64,000 nt of DNA from JALOOB01 sp040766655 (GTDB lineage Bacteria > Chloroflexota > Anaerolineae > CG2-30-64-16), in NCBI GenBank assembly GCA_040766655.1, contig JAXGQB010000007.1, positions 1 to 64,000 on the forward strand. The letters are read 5' to 3'. The notes below the pieces were generated by a model. That model was not told where the DNA came from, searched no databases, and saw only the letters and a program-made list of their open reading frames with translations. Each line of letters opens with the position of its first letter. Within the stretch, counting starts at the first letter, position 1. This document shows, in pieces, positions 50,001 through 58,657 of the stretch. A program made the translations under genes and the position numbers.

Positions 50001-51992
50001 ATGAGCGCCGAGTTGATCATCGGCCAGCCAAGGCCCGGCGCTGCGCGGCCCCTGCGACGTACGTTACTGCACGCTCTCGCCTTCACGATACTGGCAGCAC
50101 TCCTGGCAACGGCGCCACTGCGCCTTGCGACACTGCTCGTGCTCGCTGCGGGCGCCGTTGCCGTGATCCTGATCGAGCCGGCGGCCGGCCTGTTGCTGGT
50201 GGCAGTTGCCATTCCGTGGGCTAAGGCGGTGCCGCTGCCGATCCCGTGGGTGGGGCTCGTCGAGATACTCGTTGGCCTGACGGTCGCGGCCTGGCTATTG
50301 CGCGGCGCGGCAGAGCGACGACTGATCCTCCGGCTCACGCCCGTTGCCCTGATCCTCCTGACCTTCGTTTGGGTCGCGGGACTCAGCCTGACCCAAGCCG
50401 TCTCGTGGCGCGAGGGGCTGCCGGAGTGGCTGAAGTGGGCGGAGTTCGCGGCCGTCTACATCGCCGGCGCGCACATCCTCGGCGGCCGGTCCGTCCGGTG
50501 GCTCATCGCGGCGTTGCTGCTGGCGGGGGTCAGCCAGGCGGCGTTAGGCGCGTATCAGTTCCTGGCACAGGTGGGACCGGAGGGCTTCGTCCTGCCTGGC
50601 GGATTCATGCGCGCGCATGGGACGCTCGAGCAGCCCAATCCGTATGCCGGGTATCTCGGGTACCTGCTGCCTGTTGCTGCCAGCCTGGGCTTGATGTGGT
50701 TGAGAGAGGCCGGCCGGAGCCGGTCCCGCGCCACTCCTACCGGCGCCGCCCTTGTGGCCCTGGGCGCAACCGCGGCACTCGGCCTGGGGATCCTCATGAG
50801 CTGGTCGCGGGGCGCCTGGCTGGGCGCAGCGGCGGCCCTGGCGGTCGTGGCCATCGCCCATGGCCGGCGCACTGCGCTCGTGATGGGCGCCGCGGCGGTG
50901 CTGGTGGCCGGGACGCTGGTCCTGGCAGGGCCTGGGCAGATCACAGGGTCGCTTGCCGGCCGGCTGGGCAACCTCAACCAGTATGTCGACCCGCCAGACC
51001 CGGCGCGGACCGAGATCACCGACGACAACTTCTCCGTCCTGGAGAGGTTGGCGCACTGGCAGGCTGGCCTGGCGATGTTCGGGGATGCGCCATGGTTGGG
51101 CGTAGGGATCGGCAATTATGGCGTGGCGTATGCGTCGTACCATCAGGCATACTGGTATGACGCGCTCGGCCACGCGCACAATGTCTTCATCAACTTCCTG
51201 GCCGAGACCGGTGTGCTCGGCACAGCCGCGTTCCTGGCATTCTGGATGGCCGTCGCGGCAGGGTCGGTCCGCACCCTCCGGAGCGCGCCGTCCGCCTACG
51301 GGCGGGCGCTGGCCGCCGGCGTGCTCGGCACGTGGACTTATTTGACGGTACATAGCTTTTTCGATAACCTGTTCGTGCAGCATCTGCAGCTCCAGTTAGC
51401 ACTACTGCTGGCCGGGATGGCGGCGCTGACGCACGATCGTAGCAGGCTATCAATCCCGGACAACGAAGGATACAGCATGGGTCGAGGGACTCCCGCCCAA
51501 TACACGATGTCGTCTGAGCTTCCGCCGCTCATCGGCGCCCTGTTGCGCCTGCCCATGATCAACCGGCTCGGGTTCGCCGATCGACCGCGCGAGTTCAAGC
51601 GTTTTCTCAAGTTCGCCATCGTAGGCGCCATCGGCATGGTGGTCGATCTCTCGGTGCTGACGGCATCGCGCGAGCTTCTGCGCGTCTCGCTCTCGCTTGC
51701 CGTCGGCCTGGGTTTCACGGCCGCGGTCATCAGCAACTTCACGTGGAATCGCCTCTGGACATTCCCGGAGAGCAGAGAGCGGCCGCTTGGCAGCCAGCTG
51801 CTGCAATTCTTCGTCATCAACGCGATCGGGCTCGGCATCAATGAGCTGGTCGTCCTGGGCCTGCATCCGTTATTCTCGCGCATACTGCCTGATCCGCCCG
51901 CGTATCTCGGCGCCAAAATCATTGCCATCGGCATCGTTCTGTTCTGGAACTACTTCGTCAACAGGAAATGGACATATCGGGGCATAGATTAG
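50001..51992 (+). CDS. O-antigen ligase/polymerase fused to GtrA domain
   Basis: A 663-residue membrane protein. The first ~480 residues are an O-antigen ligase/Wzy-type polymerase with about twelve membrane segments. It shows MSWSRGAWLG, WLGVGIGNYGVAYASYH and LGHAHNVFINFLAETGVLG. After a charged linker (SIPDNEGYSMGRGT) comes a GtrA-like four-helix domain: FLKFAIVGAIGMVVDLSVL, ISNFTWNRLWTFPESR, INAIGLGINELVVLGL, FWNYFVNRKWTY. GtrA proteins move lipid-linked sugars across the membrane. An internal ATG at 51478 has GAAGGA six bases upstream, so the GtrA half may also be made alone. Confidence 0.88.
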   Translation: MSAELIIGQPRPGAARPLRRTLLHALAFTILAALLATAPLRLATLLVLAAGAVAVILIEPAAGLLLVAVAIPWAKAVPLPIPWVGLVEILVGLTVAAWLLRGAAERRLILRLTPVALILLTFVWVAGLSLTQAVSWREGLPEWLKWAEFAAVYIAGAHILGGRSVRWLIAALLLAGVSQAALGAYQFLAQVGPEGFVLPGGFMRAHGTLEQPNPYAGYLGYLLPVAASLGLMWLREAGRSRSRATPTGAALVALGATAALGLGILMSWSRGAWLGAAAALAVVAIAHGRRTALVMGAAAVLVAGTLVLAGPGQITGSLAGRLGNLNQYVDPPDPARTEITDDNFSVLERLAHWQAGLAMFGDAPWLGVGIGNYGVAYASYHQAYWYDALGHAHNVFINFLAETGVLGTAAFLAFWMAVAAGSVRTLRSAPSAYGRALAAGVLGTWTYLTVHSFFDNLFVQHLQLQLALLLAGMAALTHDRSRLSIPDNEGYSMGRGTPAQYTMSSELPPLIGALLRLPMINRLGFADRPREFKRFLKFAIVGAIGMVVDLSVLTASRELLRVSLSLAVGLGFTAAVISNFTWNRLWTFPESRERPLGSQLLQFFVINAIGLGINELVVLGLHPLFSRILPDPPAYLGAKIIAIGIVLFWNYFVNRKWTYRGID

Positions 51993-51996
51993 GCAC

Positions 51997-53121
51997 ATGC
52001 ATATCACGATCGACTACACGCCCGCGGTTCGCCAGACCGCGGGCATCGGACGGTACACGCGCAACCTGGTTGCAGCCCTGGCCGAGGCCGACAGCGAGAA
52101 CCAGTACACACTCTTCTGCGCGGGCGCGAACCCCGAGTTGAGCGGACTGCCCGCCAACTTCTCCGTTCGAACCAGCCGCGTGCCCGAACGCCTGCTCAAC
52201 ATCGGCTGGCACAAGCTGTCCCTGCCGTTCGGCGCAGAGCGTCTTGCAGGCCCGTCCGACATCTTCCATTCGCCCGACTTCACGCTGCCGCCGCTCAAGA
52301 CCGCGCGCGGCGTCGTCACGATTCACGACCTTTCCTTCATGCGACTGCCGCAGTGCGCGGATCCGGGGCTGCGGGCCCACCTGCTGTCGTCGGCGCCCCG
52401 CGCCGTCGCCGCAGCACACCGGGTGCTGGCCGACTCGATGCACACGCGCGACGATCTCATCGAGCTTCTCGGCGTCGACGCAGGCAAGATCTCAGTGGTG
52501 TACGCCGGCGTCGAACCCCGTTTCAGGCCTGTGCGCGACCTGGCGCACCTCGAGCGCGTGCGCGCGCAGTATGACCTGCCCGAGCTGTTCATTCTCTTCG
52601 TGGGGACCATCGAGCCGCGGAAGAACCTGAGCCGGCTCATCAGCGCCTATGCAGCCATGCGGCGCCAAACCGCCCTGCCCCACCAGCTGATCCTCTGCGG
52701 GGCCAAGGGGTGGCTGTGTGACGACATCTATCGGCAGGTGTACGACGAGGGACTCGGCGAGGACGTCAAATTCCCGGGGTTCATCGCGGATCAGGATCTG
52801 CCCGCGCTGTACACGCTCGCCGACCTCTTCGTCTTCCCATCGCTCTACGAGGGCTTCGGCCTGCCGCCCCTCGAAGCGATGGCCTGCGGAACGGCCGTCG
52901 TCGCGGGCAACAACTCGAGCCTCCCTGAGGTGCTCGGCAGCGCCGCCCTGCTGGTAGACGCAGAGGACACCGACGCGATCACCGAGGCGATGGCCACAGC
53001 GCTCGGGAACGCATCGCTGCGGGTCCGCCTGGGCGACCTGGGCCGCGCCCAGGCCGCCCGATTCTCGTGGGAGAGCGCCGCGCAGCAGCTCCTGCACGCA
53101 TACGAGTTGGTTGGAAGATGA
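51997..53121 (+). CDS. family 4 glycosyltransferase
   Basis: A 374-residue GT-B glycosyltransferase. The N-terminal part starts with ITIDYTPAVRQTAGIGRYTRNLV, typical of mannosyltransferase-like GT4 enzymes. FILFVGTIEPRKNLSRLI near residue 200 and the nucleotide-sugar-binding FVFPSLYEGFGLPPLEAMACGTAVV (Ex7E) near residue 280 are diagnostic. It probably adds a sugar to the glycan polymerised by the preceding gene, whose stop is four bases away. Confidence 0.94.
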   Translation: MHITIDYTPAVRQTAGIGRYTRNLVAALAEADSENQYTLFCAGANPELSGLPANFSVRTSRVPERLLNIGWHKLSLPFGAERLAGPSDIFHSPDFTLPPLKTARGVVTIHDLSFMRLPQCADPGLRAHLLSSAPRAVAAAHRVLADSMHTRDDLIELLGVDAGKISVVYAGVEPRFRPVRDLAHLERVRAQYDLPELFILFVGTIEPRKNLSRLISAYAAMRRQTALPHQLILCGAKGWLCDDIYRQVYDEGLGEDVKFPGFIADQDLPALYTLADLFVFPSLYEGFGLPPLEAMACGTAVVAGNNSSLPEVLGSAALLVDAEDTDAITEAMATALGNASLRVRLGDLGRAQAARFSWESAAQQLLHAYELVGR

Positions 53122-53122
53122 C

Positions 53123-53785
53123 ATGCGCCCGTTGATCGACCCGCGCCCGGCCATCGTGTCTCCCGTCCGGAGATGGCTGCCCGTGGTGGTCACACTGGTG
53201 GTGGCACTGACCGGCTACTTCGGGCCATGGGTGGGGCATCGTGCCGCGGGCCTCAACATCCTCGGCGTCGATCTCGCGGAATACGTCAAGTTCCTGCCCG
53301 CGTATCGGGCGGGACAGCTGGACCTTCTGCGGGAGTCCTTCTATGCGCCGCTCGCGGCGGGCAGCCTGATCGCCGGCCTGCTCGCCAGCCGGCGCGTCCT
53401 GCCGCTTGCCGCACGCTGGCTGGCGGGAGCTGCAGCCATCCCGCTTGCGCTCGCCATGCTGCCGCCTGCCTGGAGCCCAGCGGTGCTCCTCATGCCGGAG
53501 TTTCGCCTCCAGGTCGTCGCCATCGCGGCTTGTACCGGCGCCCTGCTGCTGCTCCCGCTCACCCGCATTCTGCCCGATGCCCTGGTCCTGCTGCTGGTCG
53601 CACTGCTCGCGCTCGTCGCCTCCGTCTGGCCGGCTGCCGCCTTCCTGCTCCTGCCCTCGCCCATCGGCGAGCTCTATGCGGCAACCGTGCGACCCGGATG
53701 GGGGTTCTGGCTGTCCAGCATCGGCTTTCTCCTGACCGCCTTCACCGCCGTTCTCGGCATCATCTACAGGCGGCCGCGGCGATAG
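53123..53785 (+). CDS. multi-span membrane protein of unknown function
   Basis: A 220-residue protein with about six hydrophobic segments (for example VVVTLVVALTGYFGPWVGH, LVLLLVALLALVASVWPAAAFLLL and FWLSSIGFLLTAFTAVLGIIY). I do not recognise a family. ATG 53123 follows GGAAG by five bases and lies right after the GT4 stop, so it belongs to that glycan operon. A charged start (RPLIDPRP) and a basic end (RRPRR) fit cytoplasmic termini. Confidence 0.75.
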   Translation: MRPLIDPRPAIVSPVRRWLPVVVTLVVALTGYFGPWVGHRAAGLNILGVDLAEYVKFLPAYRAGQLDLLRESFYAPLAAGSLIAGLLASRRVLPLAARWLAGAAAIPLALAMLPPAWSPAVLLMPEFRLQVVAIAACTGALLLLPLTRILPDALVLLLVALLALVASVWPAAAFLLLPSPIGELYAATVRPGWGFWLSSIGFLLTAFTAVLGIIYRRPRR

Positions 53786-53800
53786 TCCGGAGACCGTTGC

Positions 53801-55639
53801 TCAGAAGGGAAAGAGCAGCGGCAGCACGAGCACGACGACCGCCATGATCAACACCTGCAGCACGAGGCCCACACGCAGAAAATCGCCGAAGCGATAGCCG
53901 CCGGACCCGAGCACCAGCGTATTGGATGAGGTCGCGATCGGGGTTGCGAAGGCCGTCGAGGCTGCCACTGCGATCGTCATCAGGAAGGCGTAGGGCGCGA
54001 CGCCAAGCGTTATCGCCGCCTGCAACGCAATCGGCGCGACCAGGACGGTGGTCGCCGTGTTGGAGATGAACTGGCTGAAGAATCCCGTGAGAAGGAAGAG
54101 GCCCACCATCACCGGCAGCGGACCCCACTGTCCCAGGCTGTTCGTCAACAGATTTGCCACGTACTGCACGCCGCCCGACTTCTGTAGCGCCGTCGCCATC
54201 GGCAGCATGCCGGCCAACAGAATCAGGCTGCTCCAGTTCATGCCCTTGTAGGCGTCCTCCATCGACAGACAGCCCGTCAGCACCATGAGGACGGCAGCCA
54301 GCAGAACCGCCACGACGTTCGGCACGATGTTGAACGCCAGGAGGACCAGCATGCCCACCATGCAGGCCAGGGCTACCGGTGCACGACGGGCTGCAGGCCT
54401 GGCCCGCGCCATCTCGGCGGGCTGGCCAACCACCACGAAATCGTGACTCTCCTGGCTCAGGAGACTGATCGACTGCCAGGTGCCCTGAACCAAGAGGGTG
54501 TCCCCGAAGCGCAATTCGATGGCTCCCACCGGGCCAGTCACCAGCTTGCCCAGGCGCATCACCCCGAGCACCGTCACACGGTACTTATCGCGGAAACGAC
54601 TGTTCACCAGCGTCTGGCCGATCAGCCGAGAGCGGGGGGTCAACAGAACCTCAGCCATGCCCAGTTCCTGGGGGAGCAATTCGCCCTGCTCCTCACTGGC
54701 AGGCAGGATGCCCATGCGCGCGTCGCGCGCCAGCTGGGCCACGCGCTCGGGCGCGCCCTGCACGTGCAGGATGTCCTGTGCGGACAGAATCGTATCCGGG
54801 CCGGCAGGCACGGCCGGCAATGGCGTGCTGCGCCTGTCGGGCCACTGTTGGATGCTCAGGACAATCACATCGAAGCGGCCCGGCAGGTCCGCCTCATCCA
54901 GCCGCATACCCACCAGGGGCGAGGCCATTCGCAGGCGCAGCCGGAACAGGTTTTCGGATAGCTGGTAGGCGTGCGCCAGATCGCTGATCGAGACCGCGTC
55001 GCCCTCTTCGCCCGCCGGGCGGTGGACCCGTTCCGGCAGCAAGCGCCGCCCCACCAGCACCATGAATCCGATGGCCAGACCAACAGCCAGCAACCCGACG
55101 GGGGTGAAGCTGAAGAAGCCAAAGGGACGGAACCCGCCCGCCACCAACTGATCGCTGACCACGATGTTGGGCGGGGTGCCGATGAGCGTCAGCAGTCCGC
55201 CGACCACCGAGGCGTAGGCCAAGGGAATCAGCAGCTTCGAGGGACTGACCCGGGCTCCCCACGCCAGGCTGACCACCATCGGCAGCAGGATCGCCACCGC
55301 GCCGGTCGAACTCATGAAGGCCGACAGCACGGCCGCCACCACCATCGTCATCACAAGCAGACGGACCTCACTGGTCCCGGCCACGCGCGCAAGGCGATCG
55401 CCGAGCGCGTCTGCCACGCCGGTCTGGACCAGTCCGTTTCCGACGATGAACAGGCCGGCGATCATCAGCACGATGGGGTCCGAGAAGCCGGCCAGGGCTT
55501 CACCGAGGGTCAGGGCGCCCGTGAAGATGAGCGCCAACAAGACCAGGAGCGCCACGAGATCGAGGGAGAGGCGATCGGTGAGAAAGAGAATGATGGTGAC
55601 GGCCAGCAGGCCAAAAACCAGCAGCATATCGGATGTCAT
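53801..55639 (-). CDS. SLC13/DASS family anion permease with two TrkA-C domains
   Basis: A 612-residue transporter. Two blocks of membrane helices (about residues 1-200 and 390-612) flank a soluble middle with two TrkA-C/RCK-C-like domains (residues 215-375, FRLRLRMASPLVGMRL and TPRSRLIGQTLVNSRFRDKY). SSTGAVAILLPMVV and ISNTATTVLVAPIAL carry the paired SNT-type sodium-binding motifs (here SST and SNT). Such proteins take up sulfate, dicarboxylates or similar anions with sodium. It converges with the glycan operon. Confidence 0.92.
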   Translation of the reverse strand: MTSDMLLVFGLLAVTIILFLTDRLSLDLVALLVLLALIFTGALTLGEALAGFSDPIVLMIAGLFIVGNGLVQTGVADALGDRLARVAGTSEVRLLVMTMVVAAVLSAFMSSTGAVAILLPMVVSLAWGARVSPSKLLIPLAYASVVGGLLTLIGTPPNIVVSDQLVAGGFRPFGFFSFTPVGLLAVGLAIGFMVLVGRRLLPERVHRPAGEEGDAVSISDLAHAYQLSENLFRLRLRMASPLVGMRLDEADLPGRFDVIVLSIQQWPDRRSTPLPAVPAGPDTILSAQDILHVQGAPERVAQLARDARMGILPASEEQGELLPQELGMAEVLLTPRSRLIGQTLVNSRFRDKYRVTVLGVMRLGKLVTGPVGAIELRFGDTLLVQGTWQSISLLSQESHDFVVVGQPAEMARARPAARRAPVALACMVGMLVLLAFNIVPNVVAVLLAAVLMVLTGCLSMEDAYKGMNWSSLILLAGMLPMATALQKSGGVQYVANLLTNSLGQWGPLPVMVGLFLLTGFFSQFISNTATTVLVAPIALQAAITLGVAPYAFLMTIAVAASTAFATPIATSSNTLVLGSGGYRFGDFLRVGLVLQVLIMAVVVLVLPLLFPF

Positions 55640-55699
55640 GGCGGCTCCCCGACTGCGTCACAAAGCCGGCGCGGACGAGCGGACGACACCGGCATCCCC

Positions 55700-56440
55700 T
55701 CAGGCACGCACCATCGTCAACAAGCGCTTGCCGGCAATCTGGCGGAAGCTGGCGCCCTGGCTGATCGTTCGCGCGGCCAGATCGATGTCTTCGATCACGG
55801 TCCCCGAGACGGCGTCCACGCCATACTCAAAGAATCGCTCCGTCAGCGGCGTCGTGCCGCCGAGCAGCACCACGAACGCGTCCGGGCGGCAGAGCGCCGC
55901 CAGCGCCTCGAACGTGCCATTGACGAGCGACATCCCCGTGATAGCGACCACATCGGCATTCGGAAGGACCTGCGGCGCCGCGTCCGCGGGCAGGTCGCCG
56001 GGCCCGGGTGACAGCTCCAGCACCGAAGTGACGGCTGCCGCCTCCCGCACGCGCGGGACAAACGGAAAGTGACCGATGATGGCGACATGCTTGCCACGGC
56101 CGTGCTCCAGTATCAACGCCTCCGCGTTGAGGGTGCGGCAGCGTGCCTCATCGACGGGAAGCAGCGCGTTGAGCGTTGCAAAGCCGATGCTGCGTTCCGT
56201 CAGGCTTGGCGACGCCATCCATGACAGAAGTTCCCCCGCAGGCTGGCCGATCAGCCGGCCAGCGTCGCGCACGGACGGCACTCCGTGATACTCACCGTGG
56301 ACGACCTGGGTTGAGGCGATGCCCCCACGCTGGCGTCCGGACCGGTCCACCACAACCAACGTCCAGTGCGTGCCGACACGCACATCCGACACTACTCCCT
56401 CGCCATCCACCAACGATGCGAGTCGTTGCACGATTGCCAT
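55700..56440 (-). CDS. DUF364/DUF4213 domain protein
   Basis: A 246-residue protein with an N-terminal DUF4213-like domain and a C-terminal Rossmann-like DUF364 domain (HVAIIGHFPFVPRVREAA, ADVVAITGMSLVNGTFEALAAL, FVVLLGGTTPLTERFFEYGVDAVSGTVI). The family has been proposed to chelate heavy metals. ATG 56440 has AGGAG nine bases upstream; a GTG at 56470 overlapping the tex stop is less likely. It lies directly downstream of tex. Confidence 0.85.
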   Translation of the reverse strand: MAIVQRLASLVDGEGVVSDVRVGTHWTLVVVDRSGRQRGGIASTQVVHGEYHGVPSVRDAGRLIGQPAGELLSWMASPSLTERSIGFATLNALLPVDEARCRTLNAEALILEHGRGKHVAIIGHFPFVPRVREAAAVTSVLELSPGPGDLPADAAPQVLPNADVVAITGMSLVNGTFEALAALCRPDAFVVLLGGTTPLTERFFEYGVDAVSGTVIEDIDLAARTISQGASFRQIAGKRLLTMVRA

Positions 56441-56466
56441 AGATATGCTCTCCTGTTGCAGGTTAC

Positions 56467-58653
56467 TCACTCGGAAACGATAGCCAGGCCGATACGGCCG
56501 CGCTGCCGATCGATCGAAATGACTTCGACCTCCACGATATCCCCCACGCTGACCACCTCGTGTGGATTCCGCACGTACTTCTTCCCCATCCGGCTGATGT
56601 GGACGAGACCATCCTGCTTCACGCCGATGTCCACGAACGCGCCGAAGTCGACCACGTTGCGCACGGACCCCTTCAGCACCATGCCCTCGCTCAGATCATC
56701 GAGGTTCAGGACATCCTGGCGCAGCACGACCGGCGGCAGATCATCGCGAGGATCGCGTGCCGGGCGCAGGAGCGCGGCCACGATATCGCGCAGCGTCGGC
56801 TCGCCGATGGCCAACAGGCCGGCCAGATCGCGCCACTTATCGCCGGACCGATCGCCGTCCGGCGACAGGCCCTCAGCCTCGATCCAACGCTGCAGCGCAT
56901 TCGGGAGATCCCGCATGCGGAGATTGAGGCCGGCCAGCTCCAGCAACGCCCGCGCCGCGCCGTACGATTCCGGGTGGATGGTGGTGTTGTCGAGCAACTG
57001 GCGTCCCCCTGGAACTCGCAGAAAGCCTGCTGCCTGCTCGAACGCCTTCGGGCCCAAGCCCTTGACCTTCTTGAGGTCCACACGCGACGTGAACGGACCG
57101 TTCTCGTTCCGGTGTGTCACGATCGCGTTCGCCAGGCGCTGGCTGACGCCGGAGACGTACCGGAGCAACTGAGGCGAGGCCGTGTTGACATCGACGCCGA
57201 CATGGTTCACGACCGATTCGACGACGGCGTCGAGGGCTGCAGCGAGCTGATGCTGATCGACATCATGCTGGTAGAGACCGACGCCGATGCTCTTCGGATC
57301 GATCTTCACCAGCTCGGCGAGCGGATCCTGCAGCCGCCGCGCGATCGAGACCGCACCGCGCAGGGACACATCGAGGTCGGGGAACTCCTGCCGGGCCACG
57401 TCCGAGGCCGAATAGACCGAAGCTCCCGCCTCGCTCACCATCACGTACGCAAGCCGCGGCGCGGACCGGATCAGATCGGCAACCAGTGCCTCGGTCTCCC
57501 GGCTCGCGGTCCCGTTCCCGATGGCGATCACCGTGACACCATCCGAGTCGACCAGCGCCTTCAGGATGCGGAGAGACTTCTCCGTCTCGTGCTGCGGCGC
57601 GTGGGGATAGATCGTCGCGGTGTGGAGCAGCTTCCCGCTCGGGTCCACGGTGGCCACCTTGCAGCCCGTGCGGAATCCCGGGTCGATGCCCATGACCGCC
57701 CGGTCGCGCAGAGGCGGCTGGAGCAGAAGGTTGCGGACGTTGGCCGCGAACACGCTGATGGCGTGTTCGCCCGCGAAGTCGTTGAGCTGGGCGCTGATCT
57801 CACGCTCGATGGACGGACGGAGCAGCCGGGCGAAGCCGTCCTCCACCGCATCGCGGACCTGCGCCGCAGACCTGCTCGCCGGCGCGGTGATCCAACGCCC
57901 GGCCACCTGTGCCGCGATGTCAGCGTCCGGCGTTTCGATGTGAACCTTGAGGCTGCCGTCTGCCGCGCCGCGGACGAGTGCGAGCCACTGATGCGGCTGC
58001 ACCGCGCGCAGCGCGCCCCGGAAGTCGTGGTAGATGCGGTAGCGGCCCGCCTCATCGGCCGTATCAGACGCGCGGCGGGCAATGACGAAGCCGTCGGCGG
58101 CGAACCGCTGGCGCACCAGCAGCCTGGTCGCAGCATCGTCGCTGACCTTCTCGGCAATGATGTCGCGCGCGCCGGACAGCGCGGATGCGGCGTCCGGCAC
58201 GGACTCGCCCAGGAACGCCAGCGCCAGCTGCTCCGGTGCAGATTTGCGCTCCTGCGCCAGGAGCGCCAGTGCGAGCGGCTCGAGACCTCGCTCGCGTGCG
58301 ACGGCGGCGCGGGTCTGGCGCTTCGGCTTGTATGGGCGGTATAGGTCCTCCAGCGCCTGCAACGTGGCCGCGGAATCAAGCTGCTGCAGGAGCTCCGGCG
58401 TGAGCGCGCCCTGCGCGGCGATCTCCTCCACGATCGCTGCGCGCCTGTCCGAGAGCTTGCGCAGATAGGCGAGCCGTTCCTCCACGCTGCGCAGCTGCAC
58501 CTCGTCGAGATTGCCGGTGGCCTCCTTGCGGTAGCGTGCGATGAAGGGGATGGTGTTGTCTGCATCGAGCAGCGAGATCGTCGCCAGAACCGACTGCAGG
58601 GGCAGCGCGAGCTCGCCGGCGATGATTTGGGGGATCGTCTGCAAAGGGCACAT
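56467..58653 (-). CDS. tex: Tex-family RNA-binding transcription accessory protein
   Basis: A 728-residue protein with the Tex layout. An N-terminal helical region (IPFIARYRKEATGNLDEVQLR) is followed by a YqgF-like RNase H fold (MGIDPGFRTGCKVATVD), helix-hairpin-helix motifs (LKKVKGLGPKAFEQAAGFLRV) and a C-terminal S1 domain (GMVLKGSVRNVVDFGAFVDIGVKQDGLVHIS). It binds nucleic acid and affects transcription; details vary. ATG 58653 lies five bases past the mutS stop, so the genes are coupled. Confidence 0.95.
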   Translation of the reverse strand: MCPLQTIPQIIAGELALPLQSVLATISLLDADNTIPFIARYRKEATGNLDEVQLRSVEERLAYLRKLSDRRAAIVEEIAAQGALTPELLQQLDSAATLQALEDLYRPYKPKRQTRAAVARERGLEPLALALLAQERKSAPEQLALAFLGESVPDAASALSGARDIIAEKVSDDAATRLLVRQRFAADGFVIARRASDTADEAGRYRIYHDFRGALRAVQPHQWLALVRGAADGSLKVHIETPDADIAAQVAGRWITAPASRSAAQVRDAVEDGFARLLRPSIEREISAQLNDFAGEHAISVFAANVRNLLLQPPLRDRAVMGIDPGFRTGCKVATVDPSGKLLHTATIYPHAPQHETEKSLRILKALVDSDGVTVIAIGNGTASRETEALVADLIRSAPRLAYVMVSEAGASVYSASDVARQEFPDLDVSLRGAVSIARRLQDPLAELVKIDPKSIGVGLYQHDVDQHQLAAALDAVVESVVNHVGVDVNTASPQLLRYVSGVSQRLANAIVTHRNENGPFTSRVDLKKVKGLGPKAFEQAAGFLRVPGGRQLLDNTTIHPESYGAARALLELAGLNLRMRDLPNALQRWIEAEGLSPDGDRSGDKWRDLAGLLAIGEPTLRDIVAALLRPARDPRDDLPPVVLRQDVLNLDDLSEGMVLKGSVRNVVDFGAFVDIGVKQDGLVHISRMGKKYVRNPHEVVSVGDIVEVEVISIDRQRGRIGLAIVSE

Positions 58654-58657
58654 CCTA

